A stretch of DNA of 64,000 bases from Parapedobacter deserti (GCF_042646065.1 NZ_JBHRTA010000016.1:124001-188000); one strand, 5' to 3'. Positions 43,904 to 53,442 are shown, numbered from the stretch's first letter. The notes: generated from the sequence alone by a model not told the origin. Translations and numbers: made by a program.

Positions 43904-45231
43904 AGCAAATCATTAGCCAAATTGGCCAATTCACTGCGCTCACCTTTCTGCAACGTAATATGCGCATATAACGGGTGATTTTTCACATTTTCGATGAGGT
44001 AAGAGAGTCCATTGCTCTCGGCGTCGAGATAAGGCGTATCAATCTGGTAAATGTCGCCCGTGAACACGATTTTGGTGTGTTCACCGGCCCTGGAGATGAT
44101 GGTCTTGATTTCATGGGGCGTCAGGTTCTGCGCCTCATCCACAATAAAGAAGATCTTGGTCAACGTACGTCCCCGAATGAAGGCGAGCGGCGCGATAGCA
44201 ATTTTTTCCGTAGCGATCAGCTCGTCAATCTTATCCAGCATTTTTCCGTCGTCGGCGTATTGCTCCTTGATAAAGCGCAGATTATCCCAGATCGGTGCCA
44301 GAAAGGGGTCTGTTTTCGACTTGGCGTCGCCCGGCAAGAATCCGATTTCCCGGTTGCTCAGCGGGATGACAGGTCGCGTGATGTAAATCTGCCGGTAACT
44401 TCTGCGTTGTTCAAGGGCACTTGCTAGTGCCAGCAAAGTCTTGCCGGTGCCAGCATTACCTTGGATGCTGACCAAGCGGATGGAGGGATCAAGTAGTGCA
44501 TGAAGCGCAAAGGCTTGCTCGGGATTAAGGGGCTTGATACGGAAAACCGGAGCCATTGACACCGGCGTCAGCGTGTTGGTGCCCTTGCGGTAAAAAGCAA
44601 GTAGTGTTTTGCGCTTATCTTTAACCGCATAAAATTGGTTGGCCCCGATATGGCCAAGCGCCATCCTTTCTACAGGCACGGCAGTTTTGCTTTTCAATCC
44701 GTCAATCACAAACTGGGGAAAGTCCTTTCGTATGGTCTTTCCCGTATAAAGCGCCTCCACATCCTTGATCTTTCCAGTTTCATAGTCTTCAGCAAGTAGG
44801 TTCAAGGCTTTCGCCTTGAGGCGAAGGCAGATATCTTTTGACACAAGGACGATTTTCTTGTCCGGATTTTCCTCCATTAGAATCAGGGCGGCGTTAATGA
44901 TTTGATGGTCATATTTTTCGTTTCCGAAAATTTTTTCCGCGTCGGCCCGCTGCGGTTTTCCTGAAAGAATAACCTTGAATTTGCCTTTCGTCTGCCCGTT
45001 TTTCAACGGTACCCATTGGTCGATCAGCCTTTTTCTGGAAAGACCGTCGATCAGTCGGATAAAGCTTCGTGCCTCGAAGTTCCGGGTCTCGTTGCCTCCC
45101 TTCAAATTGTCAAGCTCCTCCAGTACCTGTATCGGAATAGCAACATCGTGTTCCTGAAAATTGGTTAACGCATTGTGGTCGTACAAGATAACGGAGGTAT
45201 CCAACACAAAAATTTTACGGGGGGCTTGCAT
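43900..45231 (-). CDS. PhoH family protein with N-terminal PIN domain (PhoH2)
   Basis: The 443-residue protein has a PIN nuclease domain (about 1-140, KIFVLDTSVILYDHNAL with the first acidic residue, IINAALILMEENPDKKIVLVSKD) fused to a PhoH ATPase/helicase domain (about 235-440, Walker A IQGNAGTGKTLLAL, Walker B FFIVDEAQN, GERSELA). Known PhoH2 proteins are ATP-dependent RNA helicase-nucleases. It is monocistronic, and faces away from the candidate RNA gene that starts about 240 bp upstream. Confidence 0.95.
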   Translation of the reverse strand: MQAPRKIFVLDTSVILYDHNALTNFQEHDVAIPIQVLEELDNLKGGNETRNFEARSFIRLIDGLSRKRLIDQWVPLKNGQTKGKFKVILSGKPQRADAEKIFGNEKYDHQIINAALILMEENPDKKIVLVSKDICLRLKAKALNLLAEDYETGKIKDVEALYTGKTIRKDFPQFVIDGLKSKTAVPVERMALGHIGANQFYAVKDKRKTLLAFYRKGTNTLTPVSMAPVFRIKPLNPEQAFALHALLDPSIRLVSIQGNAGTGKTLLALASALEQRRSYRQIYITRPVIPLSNREIGFLPGDAKSKTDPFLAPIWDNLRFIKEQYADDGKMLDKIDELIATEKIAIAPLAFIRGRTLTKIFFIVDEAQNLTPHEIKTIISRAGEHTKIVFTGDIYQIDTPYLDAESNGLSYLIENVKNHPLYAHITLQKGERSELANLANDLL

Positions 45232-45434
45232 GAGCGGTATTCTTTATTCAGCGATTTGTCGGCTTAAATTTACAGTTTTTTTGGCTTTTCTGACACGAAA
45301 TGACCTAAAATACCGGACAGGAAGCGTAAGGCAAACACAGCGCTTTGTTAAAAACACGCTGGTCTTGGTTAAGAACATGTGGATAAGTCGCGTTTTCCTG
45401 TTGAGAAATTGTTAATAAAATGGGTGCTTTTTAC

Positions 45435-45465
45435 TTGACAGGTAAACGTTTTGTTGCTATCTTAG
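45435..45465 (+). promoter_or_regulatory. strong promoter for the candidate structured RNA
   Basis: TTGACA (45435-45440), 17 bases, TATCTT (45458-45463) is a textbook sigma70-type promoter. The same bases also read as TTG and TATCTTAG, one mismatch from TAnnTTTG, at the 20-base Bacteroidota spacing. The expected start is near 45470. Confidence 0.6.
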
Positions 45466-45469
45466 CATC

Positions 45470-45838
45470 ATATCAAGCATTAAGTTCTTTGATCGCCAAA
45501 AAGGGTGTCCATAGCATAACGGTGCCGAAGGGCAACTGTTCAGGATAGCTCACTGCGATGGATTGGCTCCCAAAGATATAATATCGGTGGGAGGTTCGCT
45601 AAACTTCCCTGAAATGGGGTAGCCCAATCAAAGCATACGCTTAGGGATTTGGATGTTATCACCAAAACTGCTACGGCAGCAAGGTAAACACCGAATGCAT
45701 CGAAGCTTTCCCGTCTGGGGAAACCAACATGGATGCCGACAAAGAAATTTGACTTGATGCCTTTATTACAGCCACGGTTGTAATTAAGGTTAAAAACGGA
45801 GAATCCAAATCGAAAGAGGCGGTTCTCCGTTTTTTTTT
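45470..45838 (+). ncRNA. candidate structured non-coding RNA, family not recognised
   Basis: This gene-free stretch has its own promoter, many local helices and an intrinsic terminator. Helices seen: TATCAAG/CTTGATG (45471-45477/45753-45759, possible closing helix), CCATAGC/GCGATGG (45509-45515/45555-45561, one mismatch) enclosing TGCC/GGCA (45523-45526/45531-45534), GATTGG/CCAATC (45561-45566/45624-45629) enclosing CTCCC/GGGAG (45567-45571/45589-45593), CTGC/GCAG (45668-45671/45676-45679), and TTCCC/GGGAA (around 45708-45721). No RNase P, tmRNA, SRP or 6S signature is visible. It is divergent from phoH2. Minus-strand frames here have no family features. Confidence 0.6.
45792..45838. terminator. 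bidirectional intrinsic terminator
   Basis: ACGGAGAA (45796-45803) pairs with TTCTCCGT (45823-45830). Nine T follow on the plus strand (end of the RNA candidate) and five T on the minus strand (end of the uvrA-to-EEP gene run). Confidence 0.85.
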
Positions 45839-45864
45839 CACCGATAACCGCCCCCAAAAGGGCA

Positions 45865-46989
45865 TCAAAGCCGCAGATCAGCCCAAACCGGATAATGATC
45901 GGAGAGCTTTTCTTTTACGATCTGGTAATGCAGCACCTCGAATTCAGGGCTTGCGAGGATATAATCGATCTGGAAATTTGGGAAATCGCCGTTGTAGGTA
46001 ACGCCCCATCCCCGCCCTTTTTGGCTGAATGCATTCTGTAGGCCGGAAGAGACCTGATTCACTGCATACGACAGCGGGGTGTCATTGAAATCCCCTGCAA
46101 TAATATATGGCGTTTTACACGCGCTGCTGTGTGCGCGCAACGCCTCAGCCTGAGCCCCCCGGGCGCCAAACGCATGCTTCAAGCGGGAGCCGATCCGCCG
46201 AGTGGAGGCCGCGTCCCTTTCTATGGTCTTTGATGGGCTTTTGATGAAATCATAATCTTCCTTCTGGAAACCAAATGAGCGCAAGTGAACATTATAAACA
46301 CGGAAGATCTGGCCTCCCTTGTCCAGGTCAGCGTAGATAACGCGGTTTACACCAAACTCATGTGCCGGCAGATGACCCGAGGCCACAATCGGATAACGGG
46401 AAAAGATCGCCATTCCATAGGCCTCGTAGTCGTTTTCAGCAGCGGGAAAAAAATAGTGGTGGTATGTCCCGATCTTCCGTTCAAATTCCTTAGCCATCCT
46501 GTACCGTCCTTTTTGCCTCGTGTAATACTCCTGAACACATATCACATCGGGAGATACGCTATCCATAAGCTCCATAGCCTCTTCAAGGATGGTGAGTTCG
46601 GTGTTCTCCTGTTCAAACGGCCTGAAAAAATGCACGTTGTAAGTAAGCAACCGGATGTGGGCGGTGTCCGGTGAATCAACAACCGACGCGGGCACCTTGG
46701 CGTTAAACCCGATATGCTTATTCAAGGTACCCCATCCCAGTAAAATTACTAGGAGCGAAATACCCGCATACCGCCACTTTCGAACCGCCCAATAAACGAT
46801 AAAAAATAGATTGACTATTAGAAGTGGAAGATACGCAATGCCGAAGAAGGCGACAGGCCAAAAGGTATACGGATTGATAACCGGTGCCAAATAGCTCAAA
46901 AGCATCGCTGCCACGGCCAGGAGATTGACCAACAACATGGCCTTACCGAAGACACCCAGTTGATTTTTACGCCGTGATCTCCCTACCAT
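45865..46989 (-). CDS. endonuclease/exonuclease/phosphatase family membrane protein
   Basis: The 374-residue protein has three N-terminal membrane helices (about 15-37, 42-66, 72-90) and then an EEP-fold domain: LLTYNVHFFRP, VICVQEYYT, VYNVHLRSFG, IAGDFNDTP (metal/catalytic Asp-Asn) and LSDHYPVWADL (catalytic His). The catalytic domain is predicted to be on the outer face of the inner membrane. Substrate may be a nucleic acid or a phosphodiester lipid headgroup. It starts 13 bp after the rhomboid gene and ends 27 bp before a terminator. Confidence 0.88.
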   Translation of the reverse strand: MVGRSRRKNQLGVFGKAMLLVNLLAVAAMLLSYLAPVINPYTFWPVAFFGIAYLPLLIVNLFFIVYWAVRKWRYAGISLLVILLGWGTLNKHIGFNAKVPASVVDSPDTAHIRLLTYNVHFFRPFEQENTELTILEEAMELMDSVSPDVICVQEYYTRQKGRYRMAKEFERKIGTYHHYFFPAAENDYEAYGMAIFSRYPIVASGHLPAHEFGVNRVIYADLDKGGQIFRVYNVHLRSFGFQKEDYDFIKSPSKTIERDAASTRRIGSRLKHAFGARGAQAEALRAHSSACKTPYIIAGDFNDTPLSYAVNQVSSGLQNAFSQKGRGWGVTYNGDFPNFQIDYILASPEFEVLHYQIVKEKLSDHYPVWADLRL

Positions 46990-47002
46990 CTGGCATCAGT
47001 AT

Positions 47003-47878
47003 TCATTCTGGCTGGCCCTGCTTGCTGGCTTTAAACAGGACCTCTTTTTCCGCCTTCGAAAGGCTCTCATAGCCGGACTGCGAAATTTTGTCCAAAATAC
47101 GGTCTATCACCTCTTGATTTGGCACTAACGGTTCGTCGTACTGCTGCGGCACCTCATTGTGAACCACGCGCAACTTGTGCTTCTTGCGCCTATTTCCCAA
47201 TATCCCGCTCCAGTCCTGCCCGCTTTGCAACCGTTTGATGTAAACAACACCAAAGATTGCACCCCCGATGTGTGCAATGCTTCCGCCTGCGTTGAACCCC
47301 GCAATGCCGATCACGTCGATCACGATGAAAGCCAACGCCAAATATTTCAATTTGACGTTCCCGAAAAAAAGCATCCTTATGGTGTAGTCGGGCAATAATG
47401 TAGCCGTTGCAAACACAATGGCACTCACACCTGCGGAGGAGCCGACCAGCGCAGTACGGAACGCTTCAGCCTTCAACACCGGAATGAGGTTGTACGCCAA
47501 GAGGTAGAGCACTCCGCCCATAATGCCTCCAGCAAGATAGACAAAAGTAAACTGCCGCTTTTTCAGAAAGTCAAGAAAAATAATGCCGAGCCAAAACAGC
47601 CACAGCATGTTGAAGAGAATGTGAAACAGTCCCTGCTGAGTAAACATATAGGAGACTAAAGTCCAAGGCTTATACAGCCAATCGGTCAAAGCGGCCGGAA
47701 GCTGCAGCCAGGACATCAGGTAGCCCGCTAGTGGGACGTTGATAATGCCTAATGCTGTTACCAACGAAAGCGCATTGATCACCAGAAATACCAGAATATT
47801 GATTGCAATAAACAGGTAAAGCGGACTTCCAGAACGAAAAGCCTTATGCCATAAGTCGCCAATCATTGACCTTTTCAT
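47003..47878 (-). CDS. rhomboid family intramembrane serine protease (copy 1)
   Basis: The 291-residue protein has six or seven membrane helices. The catalytic Ser motif is GSSAG (VGSSAGVSAIVF) and the His lies in IAHIGGAIFGVVYI; the N-terminal LFHILFNMLWLFWLG helix carries the HxxxN motif. A basic cytoplasmic tail of about 80 residues (RRKKHKLR onward) ends the protein. Rhomboids cleave single-pass membrane proteins within the membrane. The second copy lies 82 bp upstream on the same strand. Confidence 0.9.
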   Translation of the reverse strand: MKRSMIGDLWHKAFRSGSPLYLFIAINILVFLVINALSLVTALGIINVPLAGYLMSWLQLPAALTDWLYKPWTLVSYMFTQQGLFHILFNMLWLFWLGIIFLDFLKKRQFTFVYLAGGIMGGVLYLLAYNLIPVLKAEAFRTALVGSSAGVSAIVFATATLLPDYTIRMLFFGNVKLKYLALAFIVIDVIGIAGFNAGGSIAHIGGAIFGVVYIKRLQSGQDWSGILGNRRKKHKLRVVHNEVPQQYDEPLVPNQEVIDRILDKISQSGYESLSKAEKEVLFKASKQGQPE

Positions 47879-47960
47879 CGCTGCGATTCCTGATAAGAGT
47901 GGCTAATATATGAAAAAAATTTCTTTGCCCAGCTTTCGGGCGGCAAAAACGTGGTCGAGC

Positions 47961-48695
47961 CTACCAATAGTTCGGCCGACGGATCCCCCATGCTTTAATT
48001 AACAAAAACCCGAACAATGCACCACCAATATGCGCAAAGTGTGCAATTGACGTGCCAGTACGGGACACGCCCAAGAATAGCTCGATGAGAATCATCACCG
48101 GGATAAAATACTTGGCTTTAATAGGCACTGGCAAAAAAATCAACATCAACGGCGTATTGGGAAACAGGTAGCCGAAGGCAATCAGCAAGCCGTAAATCGC
48201 ACCAGATGCCCCTACCATTGGGGTGGTATATACTGATAGGAGCGTCATCCGATCCTCCGGGGCTAGACCTGCGTCTATTCTTGCGCTTCTCTCGGCTACG
48301 TTAATGTCCGAAATGAACTGCCGAGCCGACACAGAGTCCACGATCGAGTAAACTTCCAATGCTTGAACGGCAAACTGAAGTACCAACGCTCCGAGACCGG
48401 TAATCAAATAAAAATTCAGAAACCGTTTTGAACCAAATACCTGTTCCAGAATCGGCCCGAACATGAACAGCGCAAACATGTTGAAAAAGATGTGGGCAAT
48501 ACCTCCATGCATAAACATATAGGTGATTACTTGCCAGACATGAAAACCGGGGGAATCAGGGTAGTACACACCGAACAGATCGTTGGCCCGGTTGAAAATC
48601 AGCGCACCACCAGCGAAACAGATGATGTTGATAATCAATAGATTCTTGACGACTGGAGGTATTCCGGAAAAAGGGGATGCAGTGTTGTTATACAT
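47961..48695 (-). CDS. rhomboid family intramembrane serine protease (copy 2)
   Basis: The 244-residue protein has the rhomboid core with GGIAHIFFNMFALFMFG (HxxxN), catalytic Ser in VGASGAIYGLL (GASG) and catalytic His in HFAHIGGALFG. Between the first helices there is a loop of about 50 residues with AGLAPEDRMTLL. It is 12 bp downstream of mutL. The two copies differ in length, Ser motif context and tail, so they are paralogues rather than a recent duplication. Confidence 0.92.
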   Translation of the reverse strand: MYNNTASPFSGIPPVVKNLLIINIICFAGGALIFNRANDLFGVYYPDSPGFHVWQVITYMFMHGGIAHIFFNMFALFMFGPILEQVFGSKRFLNFYLITGLGALVLQFAVQALEVYSIVDSVSARQFISDINVAERSARIDAGLAPEDRMTLLSVYTTPMVGASGAIYGLLIAFGYLFPNTPLMLIFLPVPIKAKYFIPVMILIELFLGVSRTGTSIAHFAHIGGALFGFLLIKAWGIRRPNYW

Positions 48696-48707
48696 ACGTT
48701 CTTGTTC

Positions 48708-50537
48708 TTAGCGCTCGAACCGTTCAGACAGTTCATGCAATGTAAAAGTAACGATCACCGGTTTGCCGTTCAACGAAACATTCGGCATTTCGCACGCAAA
48801 CAGGCGGTCAATCAAATTGGTCATGTCATCCTCAGACAGCACGGTGCCGGGCTTGATGGCCGTATGCCGGGCTAAACTCCTTGCCAGTTTATCCCGCTTC
48901 GGCAATTTAAGCTCCGCTTTATTGTTTTTATAGTCTTCAAGCAATTGTTCGAGTACCTGTCGCTCACTTACCCCGGATGTAAGGTCGGCAGGAATGCCTT
49001 CCACCACAAACGTATGTTTCCCGAATTCCCTGATTTGAAAGCCTAATGCACGGATATCTGGGAGGAGATCCATGATGAGCTGGAAGTCTGCGCCGTTGAG
49101 GGCGATAGTCTGTGGAAAAAGGCTTTGCTGGCTCGCCCCCTGCCGGCTCTCCAGCTGTCCGCGATATTGTTCAAACAGGATGCGCTCATGTGCGGCATGC
49201 TGGTCAATGACGATAAACCCTGAGTGAATCTGGGACACGATATAGCGATTGTGCAATTGAAACGGTTGCTTGATGTCAGACTGCGGCCGTTCAGTCATCC
49301 CCCCGTCCGTCTCGGCCTCCTCGCCATGCAGCCGAAACTGCTCATGCGAGGCTTTATCAGCAATTTCGTACAACTCGCCCCATTGCTGCGGTATGCCTGC
49401 CCGCTGCTTCACGGCGGGCGCACCGCTGTCAAACGGATTGAAATTCGGATTGAAGGTAATTGAAGGCGGAGTGACTTCTTCCAACGGCTTAGGGCTGATC
49501 ATATGGCTGAATCCCGTTTCTTGGTTGAAATCGAGGGTTGGCGTAATGTTGTATCTTCCCAGCGAACGCTTAATCGCCGATTGGAGGATGGCGTATATGG
49601 CCCGCTCATCTTCATATTTGATTTCCGTTTTTGTGGGGTGTACATTGATATCGATTCTGGCGGGGTCGATCTCGATAAACAGCACATAAAGCGGAAAGCT
49701 TTCGGAAGGCAATAAGCCCTCATAAGCTTTAACCACGGCGTGGTTGAGGTACGGGTCTTTCACGAACCGGTTGTTCACGAAGAAATATTGCTCGCCGCGG
49801 GTCTTCTTGGCAAATTCCGGCTTGCCGACAAAGCCTTTCAGGTTGATGATGGTCGTTTCTTCTTCCACGGGCACCAACCGTTGGTTGTAACCGCTGCCGA
49901 AGACGTGGACAATGCGCTGTTTGAGGCTTTCCGCCGGCAGGTGAAACAATTCCTGATCATCGCTGTGCAAGCTGAAAAAAATATACGGATGCGCCAAGGC
50001 CAGCCGCTGGAACTCATCCACAACATGACGCATCTCTACCGGATTACTCTTCAAAAAGTTCCTGCGGGCAGGAATGTTATAAAAAAGATTCTTGACACAG
50101 ATGCTCGTCCCTGCTGGCAGGGCCGCCGGCTCTTGCCTCACCACGGTCGAACCTTCAATCGCTATCAGGGTGCCCAATTCATCCTCCACGCGCCTCGTTT
50201 TGAGCTCCACGTGGGCTATGGCGGCTATGGAGGCCAATGCTTCCCCCCGGAATCCCATCGAGCGTATGGCAAACAAATCTTCCGCCTTGCGAATTTTCGA
50301 CGTAGCATGCCGTTCAAAGCAAAGCCGCGCATCCGTCACGGTCATGCCACATCCGTTGTCAATCACTTGTATGAGCGATTTTCCGCCACTTTTCACAATC
50401 AGCCTGATCCTGTCGGCCCCTGCATCTATCGCATTCTCTATCAATTCCTTTACCGCCGATGCCGGGCGCTGGACCACTTCTCCCGCAGCAATCTGGTTGG
50501 CCACAGTGTCCGGCAAGAGTTGGATAATATCTGACAT
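48708..50537 (-). CDS. mutL: DNA mismatch repair protein MutL (with endonuclease motif)
   Basis: The 609-residue GHKL ATPase has ELIENAIDAGAD, DNGCGM and GFRGEALASI in the N-terminal half. The C-terminal half holds DQHAAHERILFE, an exact DQHA(X)2E(X)4E metal-binding motif of nicking MutL proteins, expected in phyla lacking MutH. The accessory cysteines are not canonical: ARHTAIKPG and CEMPNVSLNGKP replace the usual forms. It is 12 bp downstream of uvrA and 12 bp upstream of a rhomboid gene, in a probable repair-headed transcript. Confidence 0.96.
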   Translation of the reverse strand: MSDIIQLLPDTVANQIAAGEVVQRPASAVKELIENAIDAGADRIRLIVKSGGKSLIQVIDNGCGMTVTDARLCFERHATSKIRKAEDLFAIRSMGFRGEALASIAAIAHVELKTRRVEDELGTLIAIEGSTVVRQEPAALPAGTSICVKNLFYNIPARRNFLKSNPVEMRHVVDEFQRLALAHPYIFFSLHSDDQELFHLPAESLKQRIVHVFGSGYNQRLVPVEEETTIINLKGFVGKPEFAKKTRGEQYFFVNNRFVKDPYLNHAVVKAYEGLLPSESFPLYVLFIEIDPARIDINVHPTKTEIKYEDERAIYAILQSAIKRSLGRYNITPTLDFNQETGFSHMISPKPLEEVTPPSITFNPNFNPFDSGAPAVKQRAGIPQQWGELYEIADKASHEQFRLHGEEAETDGGMTERPQSDIKQPFQLHNRYIVSQIHSGFIVIDQHAAHERILFEQYRGQLESRQGASQQSLFPQTIALNGADFQLIMDLLPDIRALGFQIREFGKHTFVVEGIPADLTSGVSERQVLEQLLEDYKNNKAELKLPKRDKLARSLARHTAIKPGTVLSEDDMTNLIDRLFACEMPNVSLNGKPVIVTFTLHELSERFER

Positions 50538-50549
50538 ACGCTCGCTAAG

Positions 50550-53408
50550 TTACGAAAACGTCCCAACACCGCGCATTTCTAGTTCAAGAAAGCGCCCCGT
50601 CTGGCTCCTCTCGCACTTGATCAAGCCCTCCGGCGTGCCACTGAAAAGCACCTCTCCGCCGCCCGCACCGCCTTCCGGCCCAAGGTCTACCACCCAGTCG
50701 GCCACTTTGATGACATCCAGGTTGTGCTCAATGACCAATACCGTGTTCCCCCGGTCCACCAATCGGTTGAGCACGCCCAGCAGCACATTGACGTCCTCAA
50801 AGTGAAGACCGGTAGTGGGTTCATCGAGGATATAAAATGTTTTGCCTGTATCTTTTTTGGAAAGCTCTGTGGCCAACTTCACGCGCTGCGCTTCCCCGCC
50901 GGAAAGCGTTACCGAAGATTGGCCAAGCGTCAGGTAACCAAGCCCTACGTCTTGAAGTGTCTTTATTTTACGGTAAATGGAGGGGATGTTTTCAAAAAAA
51001 GTAACAGCCTCGTCAATGCCCATATCCAAGACATCGCTGATCGACTTACCTCGGTAGCGCACTTCCAGCGTCTCCCGGTTATACCGCTTACCGCTGCACG
51101 TTTCACAGGGCACCTGTACGTCGGGCAGGAAATTCATCTCAATGACTTTCATTCCGGCGCCCTGGCAGGTTTCGCAGCGACCGCCCTTAACATTGAAGGA
51201 AAATCGCCCGGGTTTATATCCCCGGATTTTGGACTCAGGCAGCTGCACGAACAGTGCACGTATATCCGAAAATACGCCGGTGTACGTAGACGGGTTGGAC
51301 CGGGGCGTACGGCCGATGGGACTTTGGTCTATTTCGATAACCTTATCGATATGCTCCAATCCTTCCACTTTTTTATAGGGCAGCGGTTTTTTCTTCGCCC
51401 GGAAAAAATGGTGGTTCAATATGGGATACAAGGTCTCGGTGATAAGGCTCGACTTACCGCTTCCCGACACGCCGGTGACGAGAATGAGCTTGCCCAGCGG
51501 AAATTCTGCAGAAACATTCCGGAGGTTATTGCCCGACGCGCCCGACAGACGTAATGTGTGCCCATTTCCTGCCCTCCGCTGCTCCGGCATACGGATTTCC
51601 TTCGTGCCGTTGAGGTATGCCGCCGTAAGTGTGTTGGCCGCCATGATAGCCTCAGGCTTACCCTGCGCTACTACAAGCCCCCCATGCGCGCCGGCTGCCG
51701 GCCCCATATCAATGACATAGTCGGCGTTGAGGATCATGTCTTTGTCGTGCTCCACCACCAATACCGAATTTCCGATATCGCGGAGGCTCTTCAAGGCATT
51801 TATCAGCCGCTCATTATCGCGTTGGTGCAGTCCGATGCTGGGCTCATCAAGTATATAAAGCACGTTGACCAGTTGGGAGCCGATCTGTGTAGCCAGCCGG
51901 ATTCGCTGTGCTTCCCCCCCGGACAGTGTCTTGGCTGTCCGATCCAGTGTCAGGTAGTTGAGCCCCACGTCGAGTAAAAACCCCAGCCGCGCACGGATTT
52001 CCTTTAGTATTTCGGTGGCAATGATGTTCTGCCGGTCGTCGAGGCGCTGCCCGACATCCGCAAACCAACTGGCTAGCGATGTGATATCCATCGACGCCAA
52101 TTCAGCGATGTTTTTCCCCCCGATCCGGAAGTGAAGAGACTCCTTTTTAAGGCGGGCGCCCTGGCATGCCGGACAGACCCGCTGCGCACGGTAGTCATCG
52201 AGGTTCTGCCCGTTGGGTCCAAGTCGTTCGCTTTGCTCCTCAAGCATCTTGGAAATCCCCTCGAAAGTAACTCTGTAGTCTTTCGTATTCCAGCTACTAT
52301 ACGAGACCGGCACCGTTATCTCCTCGCCCCCGCCGTTCAGCAGGATATCAAGTTGCTCTTCTGTCAGCTTCTCGATAGGGGTGGTCAGTGAAAAGTCATA
52401 GCGCTTTGCTACTGCCTTCAGCACCTGGAAACTCCAAGTATCCCGGAATTCTCCCAGCGGGGCCAACCCCCCTTTCGCAATACTTAGCTTCGGATTGGGG
52501 ATGATCGCATGTTGGTCGATCTCGTACACGTAGCCTAGTCCATCACATCGTTCGCAGGCGCCGTAGGGCGAGTTGAACGAAAACGTGTTGGGCTGCGGTT
52601 CGTCGTAGGAAATGCCCGATTCGGCATCCATCAAGTAGCGGCTGTAAAAATACTCCTTGTTGCCCTTGTCACTGACTTTGATCACTCCTTTGGCAGCTTT
52701 CATCGCTTGCATTACCGACGCATACAATCGCTTCCGGTCCTTTTCGGACACCAGCAGCCGGTCGATCACCATCTCAATGTCATGGATTTTGTAGCGGTCT
52801 ACCTGCATTTTTGGTACGATATCCAGCAATTCGCCGTCCACCCTGACTTTCACATACCCCTGTTTGCGGATTTGCTCAAACAGCTCGCGGTAATGACCCT
52901 TGCGGCCCTTTACCACGGGAGCGAGTATGTTTACCGCCTGTCCTTCGAATTGCTGGATGATGCGGTCGACCACCTGTTCCTCAGACATACGCTCCATCTT
53001 TTTGCCCGTCACATACGAATACGCTTCCCCAGCCCGGGCGAAGAGCAAGCGCATGAAGTCATACACTTCGGTGATGGTCCCGACAGTAGACCGCGGATTT
53101 TTGCTCGTAGTTTTCTGCTCAATGGAAATCACAGGGCTGAGCCCGGAGATCTTATCCACATCGGGGCGCTCCAGACCGCCCAAAAACTGGCGACTGTAAG
53201 CACTGAACGTTTCCATATACCGCCGCTGGCCTTCCGCATAGATCGTATCAAACGCCAGCGACGACTTGCCGCTACCACTCAAACCGGTGATAACAACCAG
53301 CTCATTGCGTGGAAAGCTTACGTCAATATCTCTAAGGTTGTGTACACGTGCGCCGAATACTTGTATTTCTTGTTGATCACCTAAATCAGGTGTTATTTTA
53401 GTCGTCAT
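50550..53408 (-). CDS. uvrA: excinuclease ABC subunit A
   Basis: The 952-residue protein has two ABC ATPase halves with Walker A GLSGSGKSSLAFDT (about 43-56) and GVSGSGKSSLITET, two ABC signature LSGGEAQR motifs, and zinc-binding CxxC pairs (CPAC, CETC...CETC). It recognises bulky DNA lesions and loads UvrB. A TAGATTTG element lies about 35 bases before the start. It leads uvrA-mutL-rhomboid-rhomboid-EEP. Confidence 0.98.
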   Translation of the reverse strand: MTTKITPDLGDQQEIQVFGARVHNLRDIDVSFPRNELVVITGLSGSGKSSLAFDTIYAEGQRRYMETFSAYSRQFLGGLERPDVDKISGLSPVISIEQKTTSKNPRSTVGTITEVYDFMRLLFARAGEAYSYVTGKKMERMSEEQVVDRIIQQFEGQAVNILAPVVKGRKGHYRELFEQIRKQGYVKVRVDGELLDIVPKMQVDRYKIHDIEMVIDRLLVSEKDRKRLYASVMQAMKAAKGVIKVSDKGNKEYFYSRYLMDAESGISYDEPQPNTFSFNSPYGACERCDGLGYVYEIDQHAIIPNPKLSIAKGGLAPLGEFRDTWSFQVLKAVAKRYDFSLTTPIEKLTEEQLDILLNGGGEEITVPVSYSSWNTKDYRVTFEGISKMLEEQSERLGPNGQNLDDYRAQRVCPACQGARLKKESLHFRIGGKNIAELASMDITSLASWFADVGQRLDDRQNIIATEILKEIRARLGFLLDVGLNYLTLDRTAKTLSGGEAQRIRLATQIGSQLVNVLYILDEPSIGLHQRDNERLINALKSLRDIGNSVLVVEHDKDMILNADYVIDMGPAAGAHGGLVVAQGKPEAIMAANTLTAAYLNGTKEIRMPEQRRAGNGHTLRLSGASGNNLRNVSAEFPLGKLILVTGVSGSGKSSLITETLYPILNHHFFRAKKKPLPYKKVEGLEHIDKVIEIDQSPIGRTPRSNPSTYTGVFSDIRALFVQLPESKIRGYKPGRFSFNVKGGRCETCQGAGMKVIEMNFLPDVQVPCETCSGKRYNRETLEVRYRGKSISDVLDMGIDEAVTFFENIPSIYRKIKTLQDVGLGYLTLGQSSVTLSGGEAQRVKLATELSKKDTGKTFYILDEPTTGLHFEDVNVLLGVLNRLVDRGNTVLVIEHNLDVIKVADWVVDLGPEGGAGGGEVLFSGTPEGLIKCERSQTGRFLELEMRGVGTFS

Positions 53409-53442
53409 TTAACCCTTGCTGTTTACCTATCATGTGGCAACG

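Noticed and set aside
45470..45838. Identity as RNase P RNA, tmRNA, SRP RNA or 6S RNA
   Set aside because: The GAAAGTCC-type core of RNase P, the tRNA-like ends and tag of tmRNA, and the SRP domain IV loop are all missing; 6S-like end pairing is not convincing.
45540..45868. Minus-strand frames of 65 and 105 codons over the candidate RNA
   Set aside because: No family pattern, and the bases are better explained by the helices and terminator of a plus-strand RNA.
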